This document shows positions 1-8,866 of a stretch of DNA of 64,000 nucleotides, piece after piece. The stretch is from Kitasatospora sp. NBC_00315 (GTDB taxonomy: Bacteria > Actinomycetota > Actinomycetes > Streptomycetales > Streptomycetaceae), in the NCBI RefSeq assembly GCF_041435095.1, contig NZ_CP108025.1, forward strand, positions 2,604,001-2,668,000, given 5' to 3'. Both the position numbers and the translations under genes were made by a program. The notes beneath the pieces are model-generated. The model worked only from the letters and a program-made list of their open reading frames with translations. It ran no database searches and had not been told where the DNA came from. Every line of letters begins with the position of its first letter. Positions within the stretch are counted from its first letter, which is position 1.

Positions 1-1
1 C

Positions 2-1558
2 ACCCTGGGCAGCGCGGGCGACCACGCGCCGGTGCTCATGACGGACGGCGCGGCCGACAGCTTCTACTGGAGCTCGGCGCCCCCGCAGCCGGGCGACGCG
101 GTCGGGCTGGATCTCGGCGACGGCCGTCCGGTGGGCAGCGTGACGCTGCTGATGGGCTCCTGGGGCAACGGCCCGGACGCCGCCACCGCGACGGACGACT
201 ACGTCCGGGACGGGGTGCTGGAGTACTCCACCGGCGAGGGCGGCTGGAAGCAGCTGGCCCAGCTGCGGAACCAGCGGAGCGTGACCGTGGCCGTCCCGGC
301 CGGCGAGGTGGTGCGGGCGGTTCGCCTGCGTGCCACCTCGGCGCAGAAGACGGCGGTCGCGATACGCGAGTTCAGCGTGACGGCGCCGGGAGACGCCCCG
401 ACCAGCGTCTCCGGCGGCCCGGCCGCCGCCCCCGGCTTCTCGGCCGCGGCCGTGCTGGACGGCAACCCCGACACCGCCTACCGGGCCGCCGTCGCGCCGA
501 CCGCCGACGACGCCCCGCTGACCGTCGAGCTCGGCGAGGACCGCCCGCTGGACCGGCTGACCGTGCTCACCGACCCCGGCGTGCGGGCCACCGCGACCGT
601 GCAGGTCCGCCACGCGGACGGCAGCTGGGTGCCGATCGGCACCGTCCAGCCCGGCTACAACGAGCTGCCCGCCGGCGGGCTGCCGGCCGGCGCGATCCGG
701 CTGATCTGGAACCCCGGGGGCGAGCCGCCGGTGGTGAACCAGGTGATCCCCTGGTACGCCGACGCCCCGGCCGCCCGCCTCACCCTGTCGGACACCACGG
801 TGGACGCGGTGACCGGCGCGAACGCCCCCGTCCAGACCCGCGCGCTCGTCGAGGCCGGCCGGCCGGAGGGGGTCAGCGGCGAGCTGCACACCGAGGTACC
901 GGCGGTCGCGAAGGGGCTGACGGTCACTCCGGCGGGCGCGGTCAGCGTGCCGCGCGGCGGCAAGGTCGGCACCCCGCTGCTGGTCACCGCAACCGCCGAG
1001 ACGCCCACCGGGACGTACGCGGTACCGGTCACGTTCACCGCCGGCGCGGCCACCGTCCGCCAGGTGCTGCAGGTGCACGTGGTGCCGCCGACCGGCGGCC
1101 CGGATCTCGCCGGCACCGCGACCGCCGACTCCTCGGGTGACGAGACCAAGGCCTTCCCCGCCTCGGCGGTCGCCGACGGCGACCCGAAGACCCGCTGGTC
1201 CTCCCCCGCGGCGGACGGCGCCTGGGTGCAGCTGAAGCTCCCGCAGGCCGTCCACCTGGGCGCGGCGGTGCTGCACTGGCAGGCCGCCTACGCCTCCTCG
1301 TACAAGCTGCAGACCTCGGCCGACGGCGTGACCTGGACGACGGTGGCGAGCGTCGACGACGGTGGCGGCGGGACGGAGACGGTGCGGTTCGACGCGCCGG
1401 ACGCGCGGTACCTGCGGATGCAGGGCGTCTCCCGGGCGACCAAGTACGGCTACTCGCTCTGGGGCATCGAACTGTACGCGGTGGCCACGAGCACCCCGGC
1501 GGGTACGCAGGCGCAGTCGTCGCCCCCGGTCGCGCCCGGCGCCACGCCCCCGGCGTGA
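2..1558 (+). CDS. C-terminal part of secreted glycosidase with discoidin (F5/8C) domains (5' truncated by window)
   Basis: The reading frame is open to the left edge, so only the last ~519 residues are present and the catalytic domain lies outside. What remains is a string of carbohydrate-binding modules: two galactose-binding-like (F5/8 type C) domains (about residues 1-130 and 130-260), a NEW3-like Ig domain (about 265-370, with GLTVTPAGAVSVPRG and the TPTGTYAVPVTF core), then a third, well-formed discoidin domain (about 375-500, with AVADGDPKTRWSS, TSADGVTWTTV and RYLRMQGV). This module order is usual behind family 84 beta-N-acetylglucosaminidase domains in streptomycetes, so a secreted hexosaminidase or hyaluronidase-like enzyme is my inference; other glycosidases carry the same modules. 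The Pro/Thr/Ala tail after the last domain shows no LPxTG-type sorting signal. Confidence 0.75.
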   Translation, partial: TLGSAGDHAPVLMTDGAADSFYWSSAPPQPGDAVGLDLGDGRPVGSVTLLMGSWGNGPDAATATDDYVRDGVLEYSTGEGGWKQLAQLRNQRSVTVAVPAGEVVRAVRLRATSAQKTAVAIREFSVTAPGDAPTSVSGGPAAAPGFSAAAVLDGNPDTAYRAAVAPTADDAPLTVELGEDRPLDRLTVLTDPGVRATATVQVRHADGSWVPIGTVQPGYNELPAGGLPAGAIRLIWNPGGEPPVVNQVIPWYADAPAARLTLSDTTVDAVTGANAPVQTRALVEAGRPEGVSGELHTEVPAVAKGLTVTPAGAVSVPRGGKVGTPLLVTATAETPTGTYAVPVTFTAGAATVRQVLQVHVVPPTGGPDLAGTATADSSGDETKAFPASAVADGDPKTRWSSPAADGAWVQLKLPQAVHLGAAVLHWQAAYASSYKLQTSADGVTWTTVASVDDGGGGTETVRFDAPDARYLRMQGVSRATKYGYSLWGIELYAVATSTPAGTQAQSSPPVAPGATPPA

Positions 1559-1696
1559 TCGCGCCGCCCCGGCGTGGGCGCTCCGACGCGCGCCGGTCCC
1601 GGACGGACGGCGGGCCGCCGGCGCTCCCGCTGCGGGGGCGCCGGCGGCCCATGAGGCGTACCGGAGAATGACGGGGCAGGCCCTTGTGGAACGCGA

Positions 1697-2362
1697 TCAG
1701 GCGGAGAGCGGTTCGGGCTGCTCGCCGCGGCGGGCCGATGCGGGGCGCGTGGTGGCGCCGTGCACCGGCGTGGGGTGGGCTGCGTGCGCCCGGCCGAGCT
1801 GCACCGGGTGAGCCCCGGCGTACTCGCTATGGTCGTGGTGCTCGTACTCACGGAACTGGTCGTTCGCCCCGTAGGGCTCCAGGTAGGGGCGCCAGCGCGG
1901 GTCCTTGATCCCGGTGCCGATGATGCGCCAGGCCAGGCCGCTGGGCGGGGCGGGCTGGTGCTTCATCCGCCAGCCGAGTTCGGTGAGGTGCCGGTCGGCC
2001 TTGGTGTGGTTGCAGCGGCGGCAGGCCGCCACCACGTTGTCCCACCGGTGCTGGCCGCCCCGGCTGCGCGGAATGACGTGGTCGACGCTGGTCGCGGCGG
2101 CCCCGCAGTAGACGCACCGCCCGTGGTCACGGGCGAACAGGGCGCGGCGGGTGAGCGGGACGGGCCCGCAGAAGGGGACCCGGACGAAGCGGGTCAGACG
2201 GACGACGGACGGCGCCGGAAGGGCGCTGGTGGCGCTGTGCAGAGTGATTCCCGAGTCCTCCAGGCTGACCGCCTTGTGGTTGAGGACCAGGATGAGTGCG
2301 CGGCGCATCGATACGACACCGAGTGGCTCGTAGGACGCGTTGAGGACCAGGACATGCGGCAC
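1697..2362 (-). CDS. HNH endonuclease family protein
   Basis: A 221-residue protein starting at GTG 2362, with AGGAGG six bases upstream. The N-terminal part (LVLNASYEPLGVVS) is the conserved opening of the short actinobacterial HNH nucleases. The nuclease core lies at about residues 90-140: a CVYCG zinc knuckle, DHVIPRSRGG (the His-Asn-His metal site), an Asn in WDNVV, and a second knuckle CRRCN. Such proteins cut DNA with one divalent metal ion. Chromosomal copies like this, without a partner methylase or phage genes, have no settled role; repair or restriction of incoming DNA are possibilities. The adjacent mscS is transcribed away from it. The C-terminal ~50 residues are His/Ala-rich and probably disordered. 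Confidence 0.85.
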   Translation of the reverse strand: MPHVLVLNASYEPLGVVSMRRALILVLNHKAVSLEDSGITLHSATSALPAPSVVRLTRFVRVPFCGPVPLTRRALFARDHGRCVYCGAAATSVDHVIPRSRGGQHRWDNVVAACRRCNHTKADRHLTELGWRMKHQPAPPSGLAWRIIGTGIKDPRWRPYLEPYGANDQFREYEHHDHSEYAGAHPVQLGRAHAAHPTPVHGATTRPASARRGEQPEPLSA

Positions 2363-2799
2363 GGATGCCTCCTTGGACGCCTGCGGCGCGTGGCTCGCGC
2401 CGGGACGAGCGGTTCGACCACGCAGCGGGTGCGTGATCTCCCCCAGTGTCGCCTTACGCGTTGGTACGGCGCCACCACTCCTGTGTAACGGACCTGACGT
2501 GGATTCCGGATGTGCTTTCGGTCATAACCGGTATGCCCAGGTGGTGGCCGGTTGCACACCCCCGCTCCCGGCCGGGCGCGGCGGGCCCCGCCGGGGCGGG
2601 CCGTCACCCGGCCCCGGCGGGCCGTCGGCCGGTCGGCGCAGCCCTGACTGCGCGTCCGGGCGCCGGCCGGGCCCGCGGCCGCGTGCGGGAGCGCCCCCGA
2701 GCGCCCGCTAGGCTGGTCCGGACGGTCCGCGGGCCCGGGAGCGAGCACAGCGCCGGGTGCCGGCGGCCCCGCCACCGCTCCCTTCAGGAAGGCCCGCAC
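2363..2799. other. Divergent intergenic region between HNH nuclease and mscS
   Basis: About 440 bases with no convincing gene. The sequence is moderately G+C near 2480-2550 and extremely G+C-rich from 2570 on. A TAGGCT at 2709-2714 is a plausible -10 box for mscS, giving a leader of roughly 80 nt, but no good -35 is seen. Nothing else is recognised. Confidence 0.4.
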
Positions 2800-3987
2800 G
2801 TGTCCTGGTCCGCTGTCACCGGTCTTCTAGCCGACGCGGCCCCGGCTGCCGCCGGCACCACGACGACGGTCCCCGGCGAGTCACCGTCCGGGCTCGACCT
2901 CAGACTCCCCACCAGCGCGCAGGAGGTCGGCACCAGCACCAAGCAGGCCGCGAGCTGGCTGGACGCGCACTGGCAGGAATGGATCGCGAGCGGCGTGCGG
3001 ATGGTCTTCATCGTGGTCCTCGCGCTGGTCCTGCGGGCCATGGTGCGCAAGCTGATCACCCAGCTGATCACCCGGATGACCAGGCCGCCCGAGGACGACG
3101 CGGCCGAGCCCAGCCGGCTCGGCGGGCTGCTGGCGAACACCGGGGTGGTCAACCCCGAGCGGCGCCGGCAGCGCTCGGAGGCGATCGGTTCGGTGCTGCG
3201 CAGCGTGGCCTCGTTCACCATCCTGGGCACGGCCGCGCTGATGGTGCTGTCGGCGCTGGGGATGAACCTGGCCCCGCTGCTGGCCAGTGCCGGGGTCGCG
3301 GGCGTGGCGATCGGTTTCGGCGCGCGCAACCTGGTGACGGACTTCCTCTCCGGCGTCTTCATGATCATGGAGGACCAGTACGGCGTCGGCGACGAGATCG
3401 ACACCGGCGTGGCCACCGGCACCGTGCTGGAGGTCGGCCTGCGGGTGACGAAGCTGCGCGGGGGCAACGGCGAGATCTGGTACATCCGCAACGGCGAGGT
3501 GAAGCGGATCGCCAACATGAGCCAGGGCTGGTCGACCGCCTCGGTGGACGTCCAGGTCGGGTACAAGGAGGACCTGGTCAGGGTCGGCGCGCTGATCCAC
3601 GAGACGGCGGAGGTGCTGGCCAAGGAGGCGCCCTTCGACGAGCTGGTCTGGGCCCCCGTCACCCTGCTCGGGCTGGAGTCGGTGGCGGCGGACTCGGTGG
3701 TCCTGCGGGCCGAGGCGCGTACGGCCCCGGGCAAGGCCTCGGTGGTCGCCCGGGCGCTGCGCCAGCGGCTGAAGAGCGCCTTCGACGAGGCCGGGATCAA
3801 GCTGAAGGAGGAGCCGCCCGCGGTGGCCGCCGGGCTCGCCGCCGCGGCCGCGAGCGCCGTGGTGGACGCCGCCCCGCCGTCGGTGCTGGCCGACCCCGCC
3901 TCGCCCCGGGCGCTGGCGACGGCGCCGATACCGGCACCGGCCCGCCCCGCCGACGAGAGCGGTCCCGCTCCCACGAAGTCCGGCTGA
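2800..3987 (+). CDS. Mechanosensitive ion channel, MscS family
   Basis: A small-conductance mechanosensitive channel that relieves turgor on osmotic downshock. I chose GTG 2800 because AGGAAGG sits just upstream at 2786-2792; the open frame extends further left but has no family homology there. Of 395 residues, about 55-80 form the first membrane helix, 130-165 the second, and the pore-lining helix plus beta-domain entrance follows: the Gly/Ala-rich ASAGVAGVAIGFGARN, then DFLSGVFMIMEDQYGVGD, the family signature. The cytoplasmic alpha/beta vestibule runs to about residue 330. The last ~60 residues are Ala/Pro-rich and variable. It stands alone and is followed by a hairpin terminator. Confidence 0.93.
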   Translation: MSWSAVTGLLADAAPAAAGTTTTVPGESPSGLDLRLPTSAQEVGTSTKQAASWLDAHWQEWIASGVRMVFIVVLALVLRAMVRKLITQLITRMTRPPEDDAAEPSRLGGLLANTGVVNPERRRQRSEAIGSVLRSVASFTILGTAALMVLSALGMNLAPLLASAGVAGVAIGFGARNLVTDFLSGVFMIMEDQYGVGDEIDTGVATGTVLEVGLRVTKLRGGNGEIWYIRNGEVKRIANMSQGWSTASVDVQVGYKEDLVRVGALIHETAEVLAKEAPFDELVWAPVTLLGLESVAADSVVLRAEARTAPGKASVVARALRQRLKSAFDEAGIKLKEEPPAVAAGLAAAAASAVVDAAPPSVLADPASPRALATAPIPAPARPADESGPAPTKSG

Positions 3988-4030
3988 CCGGCCGGCCCGC
4001 AGCACCGCCCGCCGCCCACCGGCGGCCCCC

Positions 4031-4070
4031 CGGAGCCCCGCTCCTCCGCTCGTCGGAGGGCGGGGCTCCG
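4031..4070 (+). terminator. Hairpin terminator after mscS
   Basis: CGGAGCCCCGC pairs with GCGGGGCTCCG, and inside it CCTCCG pairs with CGGAGG across a CTCGT loop, with one bulged T. This gives 17 paired bases beginning 43 nt after the mscS stop. No U-run follows, as is common in streptomycetes. Confidence 0.7.
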
Positions 4071-4112
4071 CGGCGTCCGGTAACGGATCGGCATCCACCT
4101 GCGGGGAGCCCA

Positions 4113-4142
4113 TTGACACCCTCCGGAGCCGGGTTCTACGGT
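4113..4142 (+). promoter_or_regulatory. Promoter of the ROK regulator and sugar locus
   Basis: TTGACA at 4113-4118 is a perfect -35 box. TACGGT at 4137-4142 fits the TANNNT -10 consensus, with an 18-nt spacer. Transcription would begin near 4149-4150, about 85 nt before the GTG start. Confidence 0.65.
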
Positions 4143-4157
4143 CCTCTCCAAGCGACT

Positions 4158-4168
4158 GGAAAGTTTCC
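4158..4168. promoter_or_regulatory. Putative ROK-repressor operator
   Basis: GGAAA-G-TTTCC is an inverted repeat in the A+T-rich stretch AAGTTTCCTAACAGTT, placed about 10 nt downstream of the predicted transcription start. ROK repressors of sugar genes in actinomycetes bind A/T-rich inverted repeats of this general kind, and a site here would block elongation or initiation. Autoregulation by the adjacent ROK protein is inferred. No second copy is seen in front of the binding-protein gene. Confidence 0.5.
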
Positions 4169-4233
4169 TAACAGTTCTTGTCGCAACCACCCCGGCCGGT
4201 CGACCGCGCCCTGGACAGAGGAGGATCGACGCT

Positions 4234-5424
4234 GTGACCGAGAACACCCCCCGCATCCCCCTCGCCGGTACCCCCAGCCTGCTGCGCGCCATCAACGACC
4301 GGGCCGCACTGCAGTTGCTGCTGGAGAACGGCCCGTTGTCCCGGACCCAGATCGGCACCCTGACCGGGCTGTCCAAGCCGACCGCCTCGCAGTTGCTCGC
4401 CCGGCTGGAGGCGGCCGGACTGGTCGTACCGGTCGGCACCACCGCGGGCGGCCCCGGACCCAACGCGCAGCTCTACGAGGTCGACCCGTCCGCCGGGTAC
4501 GTCGCCGGGATCGACGTCACCACCAGCCACGTCCGGGTCGCGGTCGCCGACATCACCGGCCGCACCCTCGCCGAGCACCGCGTCCCGTCCAGGGGCTGGC
4601 CGGCCGCCGCGACGGTCGAGCGGGTCGCCGAGGCGGTCGCCGACACGCTGCAGCGGGCCGGCCTGGCCCCCGGTGCGCTGCGCGAGGTCGTGGTCGGCCT
4701 CGGCGGCGCCCCCGACCCGGTCACCAGCAAGCTGCGCTACGCCTCGCACCTGCCGGGCTGGCACTCGCCGCGGCTGACCGAGGAGCTGTCGGCCGCCCTG
4801 GACGCGCCGGTCAGCATCGAGAACGACGTCAACCTGGCCGCCGTCGCCGAGCAGGCCTCCGGCGCGGCCCGGGGCTGCGAGGACTTCGTCCTGCTCTGGG
4901 CGGGCGAGGGCATCGGCGCCGCGATCGTCATCGCCGGACGGCTGCACCGCGGCTTCACCGGCGGCGCCGGCGAGGTCGGCTACATGCCCGTCCCCGGCGC
5001 GCCGGTGGTCCGGGACGTACGCCGCAAGAACTCCGGCGGGTTCCAGGAGCTCGTCGGCGAACCGGCCGTCCGGGCCCTCGCCCGGGAGCACGGCATCACC
5101 GCGCCGACCGCCGAGGAGGCGGTGCTGCTGGCCCTGGAGACCCCGGGCGCCGGCGACGATCTCCTCACCGCCCTGGCCGGCCGGCTCGCGGTCGGCCTGG
5201 CCGTGATCGTCTCCGTCGTCGACCCGCAACTCGTGGTGGTCTCCGGCGGCGTGGCGATCGCCGGCGGCGAACGCCTGCGCCTGCTCGTCGAGGAGGAACT
5301 GGCCCGGATCGCCATCTCCCGGCCCGAGGTGCGCAGCAGCGCCGTTCCCGGGTCGCCCGTGCTGCACGGCGCGCTCCAACGCGCCCTCGCCGCCGCCCGC
5401 GAGGCGGTCTTCTCCACCCACTGA
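4234..5424 (+). CDS. ROK family transcriptional regulator
   Basis: A 396-residue repressor starting at GTG 4234 with GAGGAGG upstream. Residues 1-75 form a winged helix-turn-helix (TQIGTLTGLSKPTASQLLARL); the rest is the ROK sugar-kinase fold (AGIDVTTSHVRVAVADITG, GVGLGGAP-like loop, IENDVNLAAVAEQ, GGAGEVGYM). The usual ROK zinc motif (GHxx(9-11)CxCGxxGCxE) is absent: the corresponding region reads PVPGAPVVRDVRRKNSGG and contains no cysteines, so zinc binding is probably lost. The gene precedes the importer genes in the same direction and probably responds to the imported sugar or its phosphate. Confidence 0.9.
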   Translation: MTENTPRIPLAGTPSLLRAINDRAALQLLLENGPLSRTQIGTLTGLSKPTASQLLARLEAAGLVVPVGTTAGGPGPNAQLYEVDPSAGYVAGIDVTTSHVRVAVADITGRTLAEHRVPSRGWPAAATVERVAEAVADTLQRAGLAPGALREVVVGLGGAPDPVTSKLRYASHLPGWHSPRLTEELSAALDAPVSIENDVNLAAVAEQASGAARGCEDFVLLWAGEGIGAAIVIAGRLHRGFTGGAGEVGYMPVPGAPVVRDVRRKNSGGFQELVGEPAVRALAREHGITAPTAEEAVLLALETPGAGDDLLTALAGRLAVGLAVIVSVVDPQLVVVSGGVAIAGGERLRLLVEEELARIAISRPEVRSSAVPGSPVLHGALQRALAAAREAVFSTH

Positions 5425-5585
5425 TCCACCCACGGATCCGCCCACCGACCCTCCCCGCACCGGCTCACCGCTCCACCCGAATCCGCAACCCGGGCCCGAC
5501 CGGCCCACGCTCCGCTTCTCCCGACCCCCCACTGCGGGCCACCCGGCAATGGCGCCTGCCCGCACACCCCCAGGAGGACCTCGAA

Positions 5586-6941
5586 GTGCACGCCACCAGC
5601 TCCCGCAGAACCCGCCGTACGGTCGCCGCGATCACCGGCAGCGCCGTCCTGGCCCTCCTCGCCACCGCCTGCACCGGCACCAGCGCGGGCAGCGCGAACG
5701 ACGGCTCGGCCGCCGGCAAGGACGTCACGATCAACTTCTGGCACGGTTGGAGCCAGGACAGCGAGACCAAGGCGATCAACGACAACATCGCCGCCTTCGA
5801 GAAGGCCCACCCGAACATCCACGTCAAGGCCGTCGGCAACATCACCGACGACAAGATCAACCAGGCGCTGCGGGCCGGTGGCGACGACGCGCCCGACGTG
5901 ATCTCCTCCTTCACCACCAACAACGTGGGCACGTTCTGTTCGTCCAAGGTCTTCGCCGACCTGAACCCGATGCTCAAGAAGGACGGCATCGACGCCGCCA
6001 AGACCTTCCCGGCGGCGATGCTCAACTACACGCAGTACCAGGGCAACCAGTGCTCGCTGCCGCTGCTCGGCGACGCGTTCGGCCTGTACTACAACAAGAC
6101 CGCCTTCGCCACCGCCGGCATCACCTCCGCCCCGAAGACCTTCAGCGAGTTCGCCGCCGACGCCGCCAAGCTGACCGTCCCGGACGGCGACGGCTTCAAG
6201 CAGCTCGGCTTCCTGCCGAACTACCACGGGTACGAGACCACCACCGAGCACTTCCTCGGCCAGTACGGCCCGACGTACTTCGGCGCCGACGGCAAGTCGG
6301 ACATCGCCACCGACCCGAAGGTCGCCGCGATGCTCAACTGGCAGAAGGGCCTGGTCGAGCAGCTCGGCGGGTTCGACAAGCTGGAGAAGTTCCGCACCAC
6401 CTTCGGCGACGAGTTCAGCGCCAAGAACCCGTTCGAGACCGGCCAGGTCGCGATGGCGCTCGACGGTGAGTGGCGGACCGCCTCGATCGCGGCCGACAAG
6501 CCGTCCATCGAGTGGGCCACCGCGCCGTTCCCGGTGCCGGACGACCAGGCCGACACCTACGGGCGCGGCTACCAGACCGGCACCATCATCGGCATCTCCC
6601 AGCACAGCCAGAAGCAGACCGCGGCCTGGGAGCTGGTCAAGTACCTGACCACCGACACCGACGCGGTGGTGAGCTTCGCCAACGCGATCCACAACGTGCC
6701 GAGCACCTTCGCCGCGCTGAACTCGCCGAAGCTGGACGCCGACGAGAACTTCAAGACGTTCATCGACATCACCAAGAACGCCCACTCCGGTACCACTCCC
6801 GCCAGCGTCAACGGCGGCGCGTACCTGGTCTCCCTCCAGCAGCTCGGCTACGACGTCGAGTCGGGCAAGCAGCCGGACGTCGCGGCCGGACTGGCCGCCA
6901 CCGCCAAGGAAATCGACGCCGCCGTCAACCAGGCGAAGTAG
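5586..6941 (+). CDS. ABC transporter sugar-binding lipoprotein
   Basis: Extracellular solute-binding protein of the family 1 (carbohydrate) type, 451 residues. Start GTG 5586 is fixed by AGGAGG at 5572-5577. The N-terminus has a twin-Arg-rich n-region, a hydrophobic stretch and a lipobox ending LATAC, so Cys about residue 28 would be lipidated. The body shows the family hallmarks: NFWHGW, IAAFEKAHPNI, PLLGDAFGLYYNKTAF, VAMALDGEW and AAWELVKYLTT. Aromatic-rich sites favour an oligosaccharide or glycoside ligand, but the ligand cannot be read from sequence. No ATPase is encoded nearby; in streptomycetes the shared MsiK ATPase usually energises such importers. Confidence 0.92.
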   Translation: MHATSSRRTRRTVAAITGSAVLALLATACTGTSAGSANDGSAAGKDVTINFWHGWSQDSETKAINDNIAAFEKAHPNIHVKAVGNITDDKINQALRAGGDDAPDVISSFTTNNVGTFCSSKVFADLNPMLKKDGIDAAKTFPAAMLNYTQYQGNQCSLPLLGDAFGLYYNKTAFATAGITSAPKTFSEFAADAAKLTVPDGDGFKQLGFLPNYHGYETTTEHFLGQYGPTYFGADGKSDIATDPKVAAMLNWQKGLVEQLGGFDKLEKFRTTFGDEFSAKNPFETGQVAMALDGEWRTASIAADKPSIEWATAPFPVPDDQADTYGRGYQTGTIIGISQHSQKQTAAWELVKYLTTDTDAVVSFANAIHNVPSTFAALNSPKLDADENFKTFIDITKNAHSGTTPASVNGGAYLVSLQQLGYDVESGKQPDVAAGLAATAKEIDAAVNQAK

Positions 6942-6959
6942 CGATAGCGAGCAACACAC

Positions 6960-7943
6960 ATGGCAATCTCGTTCGGCTCCCGCAAGGCGAGTGCCGGACT
7001 GCCCGTCCCGGCGGCGCTTCGCAGCAAGCGCCGCCGGGAGGCGGCCCGCACCCTGGCCTTCCTCTCGCCCTGGCTGATCGGCTTCGGCTTCTTCTTCGTC
7101 TACCCCCTGGTCTCCACCGTCTACTTCTCCTTCACCCGGTACGACGGCTTCAGCGCCCCGGTCTTCACCGGCCTGAAGAACTGGTCGTACGTGTTCAACG
7201 ACTACCCGGCGTTCTGGCAGGGCCTGCAGAACACCATGTGGCTGGTCGTGGTGATGGTCTCGCTGCGGGTGCTCTTCGGCCTCGGCATCGGGATGCTGAT
7301 CACCAAGGTGAAGTCCGGTGTCGGCTTCTTCCGCACCGCGTTCTACCTGCCCTACCTGGCCCCGCCGGTGGCCGCGACGATGGCCTTCGCCTTCCTGCTC
7401 AACCCCGGCACCGGCCCGGTCAACCACGTGCTCGGCAAGCTCGGCCTGCCGCAGCCGGGCTGGTTCACCGACCCGGCCTGGTCCAAGCCCGCGCTGACCA
7501 TGCTCGCCATGTGGGGCATCGGGGACCTGATGGTCATCTTCATGGCGGCCCTGCTGGACGTCCCGACGGAGCAGTACGAGGCCGCCGAACTCGACGGCGC
7601 CGGCCCGTTCCAGAAGTTCCGGTTCGTCACGCTGCCGAACATCTCCCCGATCATCATGTTCGCGGTGGTCACCGGCGTGATCCAGACGATGCAGTACTAC
7701 ACCCAGGCCATCGTGGCCGGGAAGGTCGCCAGCGGCATCATCGGCGGCTCCGGCCAGCAGTTCGAGCCCGGCTACCCGCACGGCTCGACCTGGACCCTGC
7801 CGCAGATGGTCTACAACCTGGGCTTCCAGCGCTTCGACACCGGCTCCGCCTGTGTGATCGCCCTGATCCTGTTCGCCATCTCGATGGCCTTCACGTCGAT
7901 CCTCCTGCGCCGCAAGTCCGGCTTCATGGCGGGTGAGGACTAA
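6960..7943 (+). CDS. ABC transporter permease (carbohydrate uptake, MalF-like)
   Basis: 327 residues, starting 18 bases after the binding-protein stop. Six hydrophobic helices are visible, starting with FLSPWLIGFGFFFVYPLV. The cytoplasmic EAA loop lies at about residues 205-225 (EQYEAAELDGAGPFQKFRF), which docks to the ATPase. The partner permease follows three bases later, so the two are certainly co-translated as a heterodimer. It provides half of the membrane channel for the sugar captured by the lipoprotein upstream. Confidence 0.93.
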   Translation: MAISFGSRKASAGLPVPAALRSKRRREAARTLAFLSPWLIGFGFFFVYPLVSTVYFSFTRYDGFSAPVFTGLKNWSYVFNDYPAFWQGLQNTMWLVVVMVSLRVLFGLGIGMLITKVKSGVGFFRTAFYLPYLAPPVAATMAFAFLLNPGTGPVNHVLGKLGLPQPGWFTDPAWSKPALTMLAMWGIGDLMVIFMAALLDVPTEQYEAAELDGAGPFQKFRFVTLPNISPIIMFAVVTGVIQTMQYYTQAIVAGKVASGIIGGSGQQFEPGYPHGSTWTLPQMVYNLGFQRFDTGSACVIALILFAISMAFTSILLRRKSGFMAGED

Positions 7944-7945
7944 CC

Positions 7946-8866
7946 ATGACTCTCAGCTCCACGCTCTCCACGTCCACGTCCGCCCCGGGGGCCGGCTCCG
8001 GCTCGGCGCGGGCCTCGTCCCAGGCGCTGCGGACCGCGCGGCGCAGGGCGGCCCTGCACTGGGTGGCGGTGCACTCGCTCGCGATCGCCGCCGCCCTGTT
8101 CTTCCTGCTGCCGTTCGTCTTCGTCTTCCTCACCTCGGTGATGACCGACCGCCAGGCGCTCACCACCAACCTCTGGCCCACCAGCTGGCAGTGGGGCAAC
8201 TACCTCAAGGTCTGGGACACCCCCGGCTTCCTCACCTGGTGGCGCAACACGCTGCTCTACGCCGGCCTGGGCACCGTCCTGACCGTCGCCTCCAGCCTCC
8301 CGGTCGCCTACGCGCTGGCCAAGTTCCGCTTCCGCGGCCGCAACCTCGCCCTGATGGCCGTCATCTCGATGATGATGCTCCCGCCCCAGGTCACCATCAT
8401 CCCGATGTACCTGTTCTGGGCGAAGCAGATGCACCTCAGCGGCACCCTGTGGCCGCTCATCATCCCGATGGCCTTCGGCGACGCCTTCTCGATCTTCCTC
8501 CTGCGCCAGTTCCTGCTGACCATCCCCAAGGAGTACATCGAGGCCGCCCGGATCGACGGCTGCGGTGAGTTCCGCATCCTTCTCAGGGTCGTCCTGCCGA
8601 TGGCCAGGCCCGCGATCGCCGCGGTCGGACTGTTCCAGTTCTTCTACGCCTGGAACGACTACTTCGGCCCGCAGATCTACGCCAGCGAGAACCCCGGCGC
8701 CTGGACCCTCTCCTTCGGCCTCGAATCCTTCAAGGGCGCCCACCACACCAACTGGAACCTCACGATGGCCGCCACCCTCCTCGTCATGGCACCCGTCATC
8801 GTCCTCTTCTTCTTCGCCCAGAAAGCCTTCATCGAAGGCGTCACACTGACAGGGGTCAAGGGCTGA
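7946..8866 (+). CDS. ABC transporter permease (carbohydrate uptake, MalG-like)
   Basis: 306 residues with the N-terminal hydrophobic helix ALFFLLPFVFVFLTSVMT and the EAA motif EYIEAARIDGCGEFRIL at about residues 190-210. The usual MalG-type ending is present (FFAQKAFIEGVTLTGVKG). It starts two bases after the first permease stop and its own stop overlaps the next start (TGATG), so transport and glycosidase are translationally coupled. Confidence 0.93.
   Translation: MTLSSTLSTSTSAPGAGSGSARASSQALRTARRRAALHWVAVHSLAIAAALFFLLPFVFVFLTSVMTDRQALTTNLWPTSWQWGNYLKVWDTPGFLTWWRNTLLYAGLGTVLTVASSLPVAYALAKFRFRGRNLALMAVISMMMLPPQVTIIPMYLFWAKQMHLSGTLWPLIIPMAFGDAFSIFLLRQFLLTIPKEYIEAARIDGCGEFRILLRVVLPMARPAIAAVGLFQFFYAWNDYFGPQIYASENPGAWTLSFGLESFKGAHHTNWNLTMAATLLVMAPVIVLFFFAQKAFIEGVTLTGVKG

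Noticed and set aside
4980..7781. 933-residue minus-strand open frame across the sugar locus
   Set aside because: Opposite-strand shadow of ROK, binding-protein and permease genes; no recognisable motifs.
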